A DNA stretch of 64,000 nucleotides from Isoetes taiwanensis (Eukaryota; Streptophyta; Lycopodiopsida; Isoetales; Isoetaceae), in assembly GCA_021234155.1 (NCBI GenBank), contig JAJEKV010000047.1, positions 316,544 to 380,543 on the forward strand, in the 5' to 3' direction. Below the pieces are notes generated by a model. That model was given only the letters and a program-made list of their open reading frames with translations, ran no database searches and had not been told where the DNA came from. The translations under genes and the position numbers were made by a program. Of this stretch, positions 1 through 12,330 are shown piece by piece. How positions within the stretch are numbered: position 1 is the stretch's first letter; the number at the start of each line of letters is the position of its first letter.

Positions 1-559
1 TTGTTGTGCTTTGGTTCGGTTACGTATTGCTTTAGCGAACAAGGCTAGGTTACCTAAAGATTATATGCGGTAGGTTGGTGACTTTGACCATGAAGTCACG
101 GTGAAGAAAGTGGTGGGGTCTCAGGCTTGTACCAAACTTCCAAAACTAACTTTTTGTTTTTCGCGACCAGAAGCGGTAGAGACATCAGTCTCATTTCCAT
201 CAAAGGTGTTAACTTGGGTAAACTAATGAATTGTAAGGTGATGGGCTCATCAAATTAGGCAGAATGGAAGCCCCTTATTTGGTCAATTTGGAGCTGTTTT
301 AGTCCAAAAGTTTGGTAGAGTCTCCACGGCTGCGCCCTCGCTTCAATACGCTTTTAGTTTTAACGACCCGGTGAGCTGTGAACATCATGTCTCTCGGCTT
401 TCATCTCCTTCAACTGAAATAAAAGCTAAAAACTTATTAATTTGCTCTAATTAACCAAGTTTATGTCATCCAAGGTTGTTACAAAGTGCTCTATATTACA
501 GAATTTTTAATTATTTACAACAAAGTTTCTAAGAGGCGTTCTCCTCGGGTACATAAGAC

Positions 560-1755
560 TCATATCTTGCCATTAAAGTTTACCAGCAGTGGATAGTGCA
601 GGCGGTGAATCTTCAAAATGTTGCACTATCTTTGCCTCAGCCGCCCTCACCCATTGCCAGTGACGCCCTCGTCAGAGTGACTCTAAATTACGTTAAGCAG
701 GCACCGCATCACTTCACGCGCACCAATAGGCGAAGGGGCGGGGAATTAGGAGACCCGACTCGCGGTAATCGCCATAGCTCTACTCTCCACCTCCCCTTCC
801 TATCAGCTTTTCTTCACGGGTGGCGGCTTAGGAACCTTGGGCTTGGTGGTGGCTGACCTTAGGTTTTCTTTAGCAAGTTGTTCGCCCTCCCTCGATGAAC
901 TTAACCCTGTTTTCTTCATAATATTTGTTTGTAGGCCTTCCATTTCTTCATGTGGGCCTCGTGCTCTCATCTTCCTCTCACCATTAAATCTTCACCACAT
1001 GCGGTGGCGTAGGCTTCCAGACGGAGTGGTGGTTACTTCTTTCTATCATGCGGGTACTTTCGGGGAATACGCGGTCTTCTTTGGGGTTGCTTTCGGTGCC
1101 GGCTGCTGGGCACTTCACGCTTTCTAGGCACGGGTGCCCGGAAGAGCTTCCACCCTGCGGCGTTGGGTTGAAGTCCCCATCGGAAGAGTCGTCGGAGGGG
1201 TTTGGGGGTTAGATCAGGTTGCAGCTCCTTGATGATAATGTTGAGTTCGACCTCTTCATGGCAGACGGTCCTTACGTTCTCCTTATGCCGATACGAACTT
1301 CCGCTACCGGCTTTCTTCTTTTTCTTACTGGCGCCTTTTGTTCCTCTCCTTCCTTTTTCCTCTGCAATGCTTCTCTTCTCTTCTGCGGTTTCGTGCGCAC
1401 CGTTGGGCTACAGGATTCTTGCTTTCTCCGGCTCCGGACGTCACTTGCTCATCACGCCGAGGATCTGCGTGGGTCTTGTCAGATAGTGCGCGCTTGTTCA
1501 CGCTGCGGATCTCAGCTCCTGGCCTTCATACACCTCCCTAGATGCCTGCGTCCATGGAGTTGGTGAAGTGTGGCCGTCTGCCTGCGCCTGCTGGTTGAAG
1601 CCCTCAATCAGATCAGGGCGTGTCTTGCTCGTCAATGACGTCCCCTCAGCGAGCCTCTCCAGAAACATCTTCCGAATGATCACCAGCCTGATTGGCTGGT
1701 GGCTTCGCTGGCGGCGGCTTCCTTCTTGGTCTGTTTGGTTTGGGCCATGCTACGG
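560..1755 (-). pseudogene. Degenerate, charged coding remnant (unidentified)
   Basis: On the minus strand an ATG near 1755 opens a short lysine-rich reading frame (begins MAQTKQTKKEAA). It then breaks and continues in other frames, including a stretch reading MFLERLAEGTSLTSKTRP around 1620-1680 and further Lys/Glu-rich pieces down to about 560. The local composition and charge pattern resemble the nucleic-acid-binding or Gag-like parts of plant retroelements, but I see no diagnostic motif. Several frameshifts or stops are needed to join the pieces, so it is probably a decayed element. It could also be chance reading of a G+C-rich stretch. Confidence 0.2.
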
Positions 1756-4700
1756 ATGGTCAATGGGATAAAAGCAGAGATTAAGCTAAAGTTGGGGCCC
1801 GGTTCTGGGGCCAGGCGAAAAAAATGGGGGTTCTGCATCTATTTGGCTTGGGGTTTGGGTGAAAACTCAGGTTGCTTTCTGTTTGGCATGCTAAGGCACC
1901 AACTTATCTGAAGCATGCTTGTTTGGACTTTCTACCTATTGGTCTCACGGCTAGCTGGACCCAATACTAATGTTTGGTTTCAGAGCCAGTGACTGTGAAT
2001 CCCATATTCTAGGGTTTTAGGTATTTAAAACATGCTATTCTAACTAATTCCCTATCTTAGAGATTAGCCCTGCCACCATTATTTTCTCAAATTCATCATG
2101 TTTTGGTGTTCTTGGCTCGATGTCTCCGCGACTTAGCCTCGCTTCAAAACAAAATTTGGATTAACGACCGGTATGGCGTAAGAGGAACCCTACTCACTTG
2201 GAAAATTTTTAGCTCATTCTTTAATCTTATTTAAAATTCCAGTTACTAGTATTTTAAGCAGCATAAACTAGAATTTGAGAAAGACTTGCCGAGGCTTGGG
2301 GATCCTATCAAGTTAGTACTGGGAACATGGTGGGTGCTTTTGCTCTTGGTCTCCAGAACATTGCTCGATACCAGCATGGCGTCCTACTCGTGTCTGATTG
2401 CTCTCACGGTATACAAGCGAGTTCTTCCACACCCATTTCCATCGCGTCGGGGGCCCTCCACATATCACTGCACCGTGCCCGAGTCACCGATTGGGAAGAG
2501 TGAAGGTGTCATTCTACCATCTCCCTCAGGGCCTACCTGGCCTGCAGGCGTGGCTTATACATGTCGATTCCAACAGAATCCTCCATCCCACCCGGAGGGG
2601 TGGTATATCAACATCTGCATAGGCGATTGGTCAGCACATCACATGGGAATCCTACCCAAAGCTGGAGACTCAGGGGTGGCCGGCGGGTCTCGAGTTCATT
2701 GCGGGCAGAATTCATGGCAATGGATTTTGGCTGGCATAAAATTATAGCATATGGGGTTGTCCACTCCATCCGCCCACCCACAGTACTTGCTGCGAGTAGG
2801 CTGAAAGTGTTGGGACACGGCCCATTCGGATGCGCTAGCGAAGGGGCTATTCCTGGAGTCTCATCCTCCAGGTTCCGATGGGGCAGGTAGGGATCACTCC
2901 CTCCAGAGATCTACATGCGACTCAAGGTGACTGGGGGCCACTGCCGTGTGTTGAACCCACTGGAAAGTGTACACCACTTCGGGCGTCCCGGGCCCGTACC
3001 TTACCGCGCTCCGGTGGTAAGCCGACCCAGCCCTAGTCACAATGATCCCGGTGAGCACAGGGGGTCGTTCAAGTCGAGAACATGAACCTCCACCTTGCTT
3101 GATCGGCCCTTCACCCACAACCCGGTGTGGCTCTTGGCCTACAGGCGAATCTGATGTGCTAAGGAGCTACTCTAGGAAACATCAACGCACAAGCTTTTAG
3201 ACCTCTACCCCCTTGTACAAGGGGTTCACAGAGATACATCATCCAAATACATCACAAGAAGAACTAAAAGAACTAGATCTAATCATAGGGTGGGTTCTTT
3301 AGTTAGTGTCCGAAGATCTGATCTAGATAGCTGCTATGGGCAATTTAATAATAGTCTAAATCTCTGATTCCTGTGACTGAAGGCGGTTTTAAGCTATTAA
3401 ATTGACCAAGCTCCTGATCCTTAGGTGGCTCTCGACTGAGTTCCAACCATCTGTTGGTGGCCAGTGGGAACTGATGGTGCAATGAGTGGCTTGGTGCGGG
3501 AGGTTTGGCTCCACCGGGGCAGCCAAAGCTGAGCTCTAAAACCCTAAGGACGAGAAGAAACTAGCAAGCTGGGGTTTCCTACCTAAATAGACGGGGGTTT
3601 GGGCTAGGGTTTCCAATTACCCAATTTGGCGTATTGGGATGGTGGAGGAAGTTGCTGCATTTAATGGCTGGGTGGCAAAATATGCCAACATGGAAAGGTG
3701 CCCTCCATTGAATGTGCACATGTGCACATTAATAATATCTTGATACTCTAGCAGTTGCCCTAGGAGCTACCCACAACATGAGTTGGCATTACGTCGATTG
3801 AATTAAAGCGATGTCTGGCAATGGCGAGGCGATTACAGTATATACGTCACCGGAATAGTATCTCATCTTTAGGCACGATCACAATAATACGATTTCACTA
3901 ACTTGCTACTCGGTATGTACTATTTTGGTTATCAAGGGGAATGCCATGAAGCAGCATTCTTCTTGCCGTATACTGTCATTGGTAGTTCTAGAACCTTCCC
4001 CTTTGGTTATTCCCCCTCCATATATCCCCATTCTTGAGTGCCCCTTCTAATGCTATACTCTTGATCACCTTTTTTTTGAGTTTTAGCCAATATTCCACCA
4101 ACTCCCTTTTCCCCATAACTTCCTCTTCATTTTCCACGCCTGCTATTGAAGCTCTGATCTTAATCAGCCTAGCTTCACAGTCTCGGAATTCTGTCAAATG
4201 GTTTATCTTGAACGTCCTAAGAATCTTTTCTTGATCCTTATTTAAAGCATACAATTTGTTGTGCCAATGTGCTTTGTATCATCAGACAACTTGGCCCCCC
4301 TTGAAGTCTGGTGGTGACCATCTCCCTTCCTCCCTCAATCTCCATTGTCTGCTGTTTAGTATTTGATGTTTATCACCCGCTTTTCTGATCCGATCTCTGC
4401 CCTTCCCTTTCTATTTTCAAATGCGATCAATAGAGTGCGGTGTTACTACTAAATGAATATGAGATGTTTTGGACCCTTTTACAAACTAAGTGACTATTGG
4501 CATGCGTTCTACTTCCTCCATGACCCCCCTCTCGCTTTCCATCGTACCCCCTGTTTAGGTGCATCATATTTATGCAGTCAGTTACCGGGTTGGCACATCC
4601 CTCTGCCGTCCTCACACACATCCTTGCACCCATCCTCGCACCCTAGAGGTGTTTTGGAATTAGGAGATCTTTAAGAGATCATCCATGAACATCTGTCAAC

Positions 4701-5157
4701 TAAGCATTGAGTTGGTCCCTTGTTCGTGGGACGTTGTAGAACCAACTAAGACCATTTTATTTTTAATAGGTAGTGTTGCAAAAGAGAGATGCATTGACCA
4801 TGGAGTTTGGTCACTAGAATCTATAGTTTTATTATCAGAGTTGCTAGACATTGTTCTTTCCACCAATTGGTAGAATGCTCAAATGTGCAAACACTACTGC
4901 AACATAAACCTATTGCTAAAGCTCATCACAGTGGGCATCAATTGGATATTTACATCTTTCAGATTTGCTTAAGATAGTGATATATAGACTAGGTGAACTT
5001 GGTACGAGTCAAACGAACCAGTTTCTTGAAAAATAAAAACTCTTGTGTACCATTCTCATCTTCAAGGGGTATTTATTTGTTACTTCCATTAACATAAGAA
5101 AGTTACAAAGATGAATAATCAATGGTTGATAGAGGTATAGAATATTGATATGAAACA
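1756..5157. other. Unassigned stretch
   Basis: No gene is recognised here. The reading frames are short, overlap on both strands and lack family motifs. A 16-bp perfect palindrome of the form CCCCTTGTACAAGGGG lies at 3209-3224. A minus-strand frame at 3988-4254 (88 codons, rich in Lys/Glu) is not recognised; it could be a retroelement linker fragment or nothing. Confidence 0.4.
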
Positions 5158-6490
5158 TCAAGAGCGGTTTAGAAGGGCCATCTTGCTGGATTGAGCGCGA
5201 ATAATGTTAATGAGGGATGAATCTTTGGAGATGAAGATTTGGAAACCATCATTCCAGGCAGGATCCATTTCATCTGGGAAGAGTTAGCAAACAATTTGGC
5301 ACTTGTAGTCCTTTTACTCTGCTGCTCCATATATGCTTGAATAGACTGTGGAGAAGAATTGCTCCCTGTCAGCAGCCTGGAACCCGGAAGAGCGGTCGGA
5401 TTTGCCGAATTCTGCAAAAAGCACTGGCTTCTTCAATTCTGCAGCATCTTGGGCATGTCCTTGTATCCACTTGCTCACAAACGACAGATGCTCTTCAAAT
5501 GCTCTACCAGGCATCCTGCAATGCAAGAAATGGTTATTAGTATGACTTTTGTTGACCGTTGACCTCGTCAGCTTACCAATTGTCGGGATAAATGTGCACA
5601 GTTGCAAAATCGATCTGGGGAATGAGGTGGTTTCTGATAAAATCAGTGCCCAGATCCTCGCTCCAGCTGCCAGGGCTCGAGCTTCCAGGATTTTTCTTGC
5701 TGTAGAATCCTTCCAACTCCCACTTCCTGGCGTGGTTGCTATCGGTTGAAGCAGCAAAGTTGCCATTTCACCCGGCGGTCCAGCAGAGCCTGGAAAAGAA
5801 CTGGCTTCACAAAATCTCAGCATCGGATGCATGAATCCAGAGGAATTTGCTCCAAGTATTAGTTACCTGAAGAGTATCTCCAGATGGGTCGGAGGAACGA
5901 GGCTCATTAATCATTGTGGGATCTTCGCTATACTGCAGGCCTGTGATAGTGTTCTTTCTAGTTAAAATCATCTGCACAAACACGGAATGTGATAATCCGG
6001 TTGGTTGACAATTGAAATGGAACAAAACAAGTTAAAGCAGTCAGGAACCTTAATGTATTTCTTGAAGTACTGCTTGATGGTGGGATCTCTGTAAAAATCA
6101 TCGTCGGAATTGACATTGACGCCTGTTGCTTTGACCCAGTTAACGTACTGAGGTCTGCCACCGAGGTCGCCGTAATTGTTGACGAAGGTAAGGATGAGCT
6201 TGATGCCGTTGTTGGAAGCTTCAGAAACAACGAAATCCAAGCCCTGTATAACGTCAAATCCAAGTAAATAAGTTATTTAGAAACTGCAGTGCAATGCAAA
6301 CCTATAATATTTTCTTAGTTTTTTTAATTCTGGAAGCATGAAGCAGACCTGCAGGGCTCGTTCATCGTACACTCCCAAGGCGCTCTGCATGGCATTGTAG
6401 CCTCCATCTTTGAAGGCCCACGTCCTTGCCACATTCATCCCAGCACCTGCAGCTTGTTTCATAAACTTGCTCACAATGCTTTGGACAGGG
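5158..6490 (-). pseudogene. Mannan endo-1,4-beta-mannosidase (GH5), 5'-truncated and damaged
   Basis: Plant GH5 endo-beta-mannanases are secreted and cut beta-1,4-mannan in cell walls. Five exons with AG/GT borders are visible on the minus strand: 6490-6349 (GMNVARTWAF, GVYDER), 6243-6049 (GGRPQYVNW, NSDDDFY), 5971-5867 (NTITG, NEPR), 5789-5577 (EGFY, DFATVHIYPDNW) and 5515-5158 (KPVLFAEFGKS, DEMDPAWNDGFQ). The acid/base Glu of NEP and the nucleophile Glu of AEFG are both present. Damage: family members usually have about seven residues between DPT and NEP, but only Met-Ile remain. The 5789-5577 exon needs indels in its first third. The last exon hits TAA at 5316-5314 although homology continues in another frame to a TGA at 5158. 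The signal-peptide exon and N-terminal part were not found upstream. It is probably a pseudogene, unless the indels are sequence errors. Confidence 0.85.
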
Positions 6491-9360
6491 CTGCAATATA
6501 AACCATCAATATGCATTTGAGATCCCGTTCCGCGTACAATGGAGACCCTCCTACTGCCAAAATGCCTTATTCCCCCGCCTTCACCAAAGTCACGCCATCT
6601 TAGCCCCACGCAGCTCAGCATGAAGTAACGCAGCAGCAAAATGTAGGTAAATAATCGGGACCATCTCACGTCAAATCGGGGTGAAATTAATTCCACAATT
6701 CAGTCTTGGACAACTGTTTGGCCAGGGGAGCATTTTATATAGCGCCTGACGTAGATCATCTGTGTAAAATTTAGCTGTGGTGATTTCAGACATAATGCTG
6801 CCTCTGCTAACTTACTGCCTGAAATTTTGATGCCAAATTTGTAAATGTTGTTCCGTTCCTCGAAATCATATGTCTGATCCGACACAAAAAGATTTTCGTT
6901 ATTTCGAAATCAAACTCCAGTGATTATGAATCGGTTGCATTTTTGTTGTGCATGGGTACTTTTGCTGTGAATTTTAAGGTTATTAACTTACTCAAGCTTA
7001 TAATGCCAAGTTTTTTAAGATTTTGCTTGCACTCATAGTGCCTAAACAAGCAATGCGCAAGGAATGTGCTCATAAATAGTGGTAAAAGCAACTTATAAAC
7101 TTGAGGATTTGTGTTATGGTCTATACCACCATAAAAATGTAGCATAAGATAAGCCCACTACACAAACATTAAGGGTTCTTTATAAGTGCCATTTGGATGG
7201 CAGAGTCAAAATGCAATTTTCTCTCAATGCATACATCCAATACAGTCTTCTATAGCTTTAGCATATGTGGAGTCAATATGTTATGATTTATATGCTTTCA
7301 GCTGATTATAATGTTGGTGGGGTAAAGCAATTTGCCATAAAAGCTTATTCACTAGTACACACACTTATTCATTAGGTATAACTTGAATTGAACTGAATTG
7401 TTTTAAGGAGGAATCCATATAGGTGGCAATTGTTTTAAGATAGTAGATATACATTTTATGTGTTTTTTAGGATACTTTTTATAAATGGAAATTGATGCAA
7501 GGCCATTACCTTTCCAAATGGCTTAGAGATAATCAGCCACAGACTTGTGGGTTGGAGCAGGCGACTAATTTTGCAAGACCCCTGCTTCCCCTCATCGAAC
7601 TCCATTTTATTTACCAAATCCCCATTTATTGGTACTTTGACTCCCAGCTGTCCCTAATCACATGCAGTCAATAGCAAAACACTGCTCCAGTTGTGCTGTA
7701 TTTCATGCTCCAGAATGGCAAGCCTGTGATTACAGCTCCAATGGGAATGAAGATAGAATAGTTTTTAGCAGTCACGGAGACCCGATGGGTCATGGGTCCA
7801 AACAACGAAGGAGTGCAGACAAATAATCCAGCCCATGCCTTGAAGATCACCGGTCCCCTTTTTCTTTCTTTCTCTGACAGAGGTTAGCGTGCTCATCTTT
7901 ATAAAGTTTGATCAAATTAAAAAAACTAAGTGACATAGGATCTTTCCTTTTCTGCAATAGCATTTTAGATAAAAGACACAAATTAAACAGACCTACACAC
8001 ACGTAGCATGACTACTTACCCAGTTCGTGAAGTTAGAAGCATATTCATTTATCTTTTAATCAGAAGAGAAAGTTGGATACAAGCTCCTCACTTTATCCCG
8101 CAAATTAGAATTTAGATGTAGCATCAGTTCTTGTCGACAAACAACACAAACTTTATGAGAAAAAAAAATCAATAACTCTAGTCTGAGGCCGAATGAAAGA
8201 AACGCTACGCCCGACAACCGGGCATACTGCTTGCATCCCGCAACCTTGCAAGGCCTCAAAGATTTTCTCTTTGTTCTTCAGGCGTTCAATATCCATCCAT
8301 TGTTGAACTCCTATGTCTTTTTGCCTACCGGGGTCCCCACTTCCATTTACCCTTGCCACCATCTTTGGCTCCACTCCTTGTTTTTATTTACCCATCGACC
8401 CGATGTTAAGAATTTGTTCTTGTAATTCCCACACTTGAAAAACAGAACATGTCATCAAAACCTGGCCAAAAAAACCTAAGAAATCTTGATGCCCATACAT
8501 ATGGGCTTGAGGTTGCCTATATGCATATAAGCTTTGGGCTCTCTGCCTATATGCAGAGGTGCCTGCCCATGTGCATATGCTTTCATCTCGAATTCGACAA
8601 AATAATATGTTTGAGCTCAAGTTCTTGAATGAAATATAGAGCCTGACACTGGGTTTTGAATCAGAGACGCATAAGCTTAAGCCCGCGTAAGCATTCTAGA
8701 TGTCACTTAAAAAAAGAGCACAATCATTTAGTAGTGTACTCTAACAATTTCATATCAAAATTTAAAAATCGGTATAGCTATTCAAGAACTTTGATATTGT
8801 TGCATGGGCATATTTATAATTGTAGTCATGAGAGTATCAATATCGCCCTGGGAAGAATATTTATGTGGATTCATTCAAACTCGAATATGACATGCAAAGG
8901 AAATTTTGTTTACTTCAAACACTTAAGTGTCCCGAAATCTTCTTGCATTGTTGACCTTTCTTTTCCTTCGCCTATTGCCACAGTATTAGAGGCAGGAGGC
9001 ACAATAAATATATTTCGCTATCAATAAAAAATAAGAATATTTTTACATGTGTTGCATTAGTGGGCTGCTAAATAGACTCTGAAACGAACATATAGCATGC
9101 ATATTAAAGATCATATTATGCTTCCATCATTCAAAGTAATTGTATCCAATGACCACAGACTACTTCTCCATATCCTTTGCCAGAAGAGGTAAAATCTCGC
9201 CCACTTTATTGGCTCCCAAAAGTGACTAGAGTAACCAAGGAAAATTTGATTAATTTGCTTGAGCGAGTCATCCTTGAGATGGACCATAGTTTATAGGCCT
9301 GCTCCATACTCAAATTATGGATTATAGCCTGCTACAGGGATTTTTGAGCTGATTGGCTTG
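6491..9360. other. Unassigned A+T-rich stretch upstream of the mannanase remnant
   Basis: The missing 5' exons of the mannanase would be expected here on the minus strand, but no matching coding sequence is seen. A minus-strand frame at 7850-7668 (60 codons, hydrophobic) is not recognised. Around 8490-8580 the words CATATG and TGCATAT recur as short imperfect palindromes. Nothing else can be supported. Confidence 0.4.
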
Positions 9361-9475
9361 GAGGATTCACCAAAGCAAATCTCAGGATTCACCCAAGTGA
9401 ATCCTCATGGCTTGGAGAATTTATCCAAGTGAATCCTTGGGATTCACCCAAGTGAATCCTTCTGGTTGCCTAGCT
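9361..9475. repeat. Tandem, self-complementary GGATTCAC/GTGAATCC repeats
   Basis: The half-words GGATTCAC and GTGAATCC alternate several times within about 115 bp. Each pair forms a short hairpin of the type GGATTCACCCAAGTGAATCC. The period is roughly 30-45 bp. No coding role is apparent. Confidence 0.6.
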
Positions 9476-10652
9476 CACTTTTGGAAGTTGATAACTGTCT
9501 GAAAGCAAATGAAGAGCTGCACTAAAATTTATGATGGACCACCCTACACAAATCTCGTTACGTGATCTGTTATAGTCCAATAACAAAGATACCAAATTTG
9601 TTAAAGAAGCCCATTTACATTATTTATTCACATGGAGAAATTCGAAATTGCTAATCTAGTTGGCAAATAGTTTCTTCTGACATTATCTCTCTAAACTGCA
9701 GGAGAAGATTGCAAAAAATGGACGTTGCTTGATGAGACCACAATAGCATCATGATTTCGATCCGCAAAATCATGAGGAGTTTATAGTTCTAATTAGATGG
9801 AGCATGGCATAGAGCTGAGGTAAATAAGGTTTTCCAATACAATTACCCTTCAAGACTCTGTATCAATCTCAATATAGGACTTGCGATAGCAAAGTTAACA
9901 CCATGCTTTACATGGATGAAGGTATGCTTTAAGCAAAAGTCAACATATGTGCCCACGGTGAAGCAATTAAACTCCTTTCTACGTCTATAGACTCTTTTTA
10001 GCAAATATTAACTCCAGAATGGAATGCAATAACTTAATCAACAATTTCTATTTTTGCACCATGGTTTCCATAAATCTTTCCTATATCTGTAGCTAAGATT
10101 TCCAACGATGTTCTACCTTGTTCAAGCTCTACAGCTGCAACATTATAATAGAATAGCCTCAGACGGGTGCATTAAAAGGCAGAGCATAAGGCTTCCATTT
10201 ACCTTTTTTTTTTTTTTTGACAACTTCATCACCAAGTAATTCATTTATGCAAAGTTCTTATCGACCTGCTCTGTTCCATCTTATTACGCATGCTTATTCT
10301 AAGGCTCTATCATTAGGGCCATATTCATGTGAAAGACAAACAAAAATAATTTTCACCGATAAAAAAACAATCAGTAATAATGGTTGTCATGTCATGAAAT
10401 ATGCCGATAATATGCCATAAGATAACAAATCCACCCCCCTCCCCCAAACCAATTGCCCCTTAACTGGGGCAATTTAAAAATCTTAAGGTATCTTATTTTA
10501 ACGTCCACGGGGACCCTACAGCGAGCCATGAGACGGATCTATACATAATGCAACTCTAGACAATCTCGAACTTACATATTCTAAGACTAGTGTATCACCA
10601 CCGACCAAAAGACCCAAATGAAAAGTTCTTAAGGAAACCCATTACTTAAGGT
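9476..10652. other. Unassigned stretch
   Basis: A+T-rich sequence without recognisable coding motifs. A run of T lies at about 10206-10218. No feature is supported. Confidence 0.4.
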
Positions 10653-10958
10653 TTAATGGCATCCAATTTTAGAGAGAAATATTGGGTCAAAAAGTGCAGG
10701 TGGGGGGTATGTTTGCACCAGCCAAGCACCCCCTAAGACCCTGAACACCAAAATTTTCAATAGGCTTACTTTTGGCTCAAGACCATCATGAAGAAATTTT
10801 AGGGTTTCTTTGTGCTCGAGATCATGATCTTGTGAAGCACGTTTTTTGCCCGGGCGCTTCTCTGCAGCCGAGCAGATGATCTTCATTGGTGACAGATTCC
10901 TATCATTGGAGGCCTCCACTAAAAATTTAGAAATGGTTTTGAGCCCTACCGAAAACAC
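10653..10958 (-). CDS. Unrecognised open frame, 101 codons
   Basis: An uninterrupted minus-strand frame, with a basic central segment (EKRPGKKRASQDHD) and a hydrophobic C-terminal part. I do not recognise it. No start context, splice site or neighbour supports it as a real gene. It could be an exon fragment or chance. Confidence 0.15.
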   Translation of the reverse strand: MFSVGLKTISKFLVEASNDRNLSPMKIICSAAEKRPGKKRASQDHDLEHKETLKFLHDGLEPKVSLLKILVFRVLGGAWLVQTYPPPALFDPIFLSKIGCH

Positions 10959-11039
10959 TCTGCCGTTGCATTTTCCAGAAGTGGCGACATGGCCGAAAAG
11001 GTTTCTTTAGCCTTTTCCTATTCTATTAATTTCTTTGCC

Positions 11040-12330
11040 TGTGAATTTCGTCTTTAGTCATTTAGGTTTGCAGATTCTGTAGAGGAGTTCAATGTATATA
11101 GGTCTTTGCCTAATGAAGGAAAGGATCCATCATCTTTAAGGAGAGATGAATGCAGCACAGAGGATTTTTTAAGTATGACAATTAAATCTGAAGGAGGGGA
11201 AGATAACTCTTCCAATTTGCCGATGAGCTTCGTGATATGATAAATAAGATCTATCAATATGGTTTAAAAAACAAGGAGGCAATAACACAATTTGCCAAGT
11301 AATTTGCATGGCAACATACAAAAAGGGCACTTGCAGACCCCCGTAGCTTCAAAATCAATTGGGCACCCTTTGCTTTTATATCTTTGCAGCATTCTAAGAG
11401 GACAAACTAGAAAAGAATTAATCTTCAGAGAGCAGTTTGAAGCATATTGCTGGTGCACTAGTATGTTTGGAGGCAGACATGAAGATGTTTAATGATGAGC
11501 TTTCTCTGTTAGAACAACAGGTAAATCAAAAGGAAACACATAGAATTACTATCAACGGGGTCTTGCTTGGCCTTGATCTATCTGCATCTTGTCTTTGTAA
11601 GGATATCGGTAAAAGGTAAAATAGAAGATCTTACAGCAATTTCTCCATAAGAAGAATTAGCTTTGAAGCAATTGAGTGATGAAGAGAATAGATTAGGGCT
11701 TTCATTGCTAACCCTATTGAAAAGGAAAGAACGGGCTAATGACAGAGTTGAGATAGAACATGATGATAGCCATTAAAAAGGATGTCCTAATTGATCTGCA
11801 AACTAAAGTTATAATTTAAAACATCTTTAGGATAATTATGTTGGTGCAAGTTTCACTAATCCATCTGCAGGTAATTGGCCTTTTGTTGATAGTGTGAGTG
11901 GTTGCTTGGTTTGTATAATGGCATATTGCTCTGATTATAAACTGCATGTGCAGTTGCTTTGTGGCCATAACTTTCACTTATTTTGTTTCCAATTGTGCTT
12001 GAAGAAGATGCAATGTCATTGTGCAAGGCTAATATCCCTGAAAATCTATTTCTATAATTAGCGTATATGAATTACATGCCTCAGAAAACAGATGATGGTT
12101 TGGAAATAGTTTGGAAACAACCTTGGAAAATGAAGATCAAGATTCTGACAACAAGTTACCTACAAAGTTGGAAGTTAGAAGAGTGCCTCTTACATGCTCT
12201 ATGGTTTCACCAGAAGACGGTACTATCTTATTAGTAATTAAATTTCCTTTTTCAAGTAATTGCCTTTTAATCTATTTCACTACTTTTATTCTGGTCTATT
12301 TCACTCCTTTTACATCAAGATAAAACAAAG
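11040..12330 (+). pseudogene. Gene-like exon fragments with a coiled coil and a RING-like Cys/His stretch
   Basis: Several plus-strand pieces look coding but lie in different frames. At about 11068-11240 there is an acidic stretch (VEEFNVYRSLPNEGKDPSS). At 11437-11600 a heptad-like stretch reads EADMKMFNDELSLLEQQV. At 11645-11765 another charged helix reads EELALKQLSDEENRL. At about 11930-12040 a Cys/His-rich run reads LLCGHNFHLFCF followed by CHC, similar in spacing to half of a RING finger. At 12111-12220 there is an acidic tail exon. Introns could separate them, but no consistent splice model was found, so the call is a decayed gene or gene fragments of unknown function. Confidence 0.3.

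Noticed and set aside
300-2280. Possible LTR pair (about 300-460 and 2090-2280) around a charged minus-strand frame
   Set aside because: Only about 60 bp look alike (around CCTCGCTTCAA and TTAACGACC), with low identity. No target-site duplication, primer site or polypurine tract was seen.
2286-2747. 153-codon plus-strand open frame
   Set aside because: No recognisable motif, overlapping frames of similar quality, and a low-complexity composition. It looks like chance.
3209-3224. Perfect 16-bp palindrome as a regulatory operator
   Set aside because: No neighbouring gene or repeat of the site. One palindrome this size in 64 kb is not enough to claim a function.
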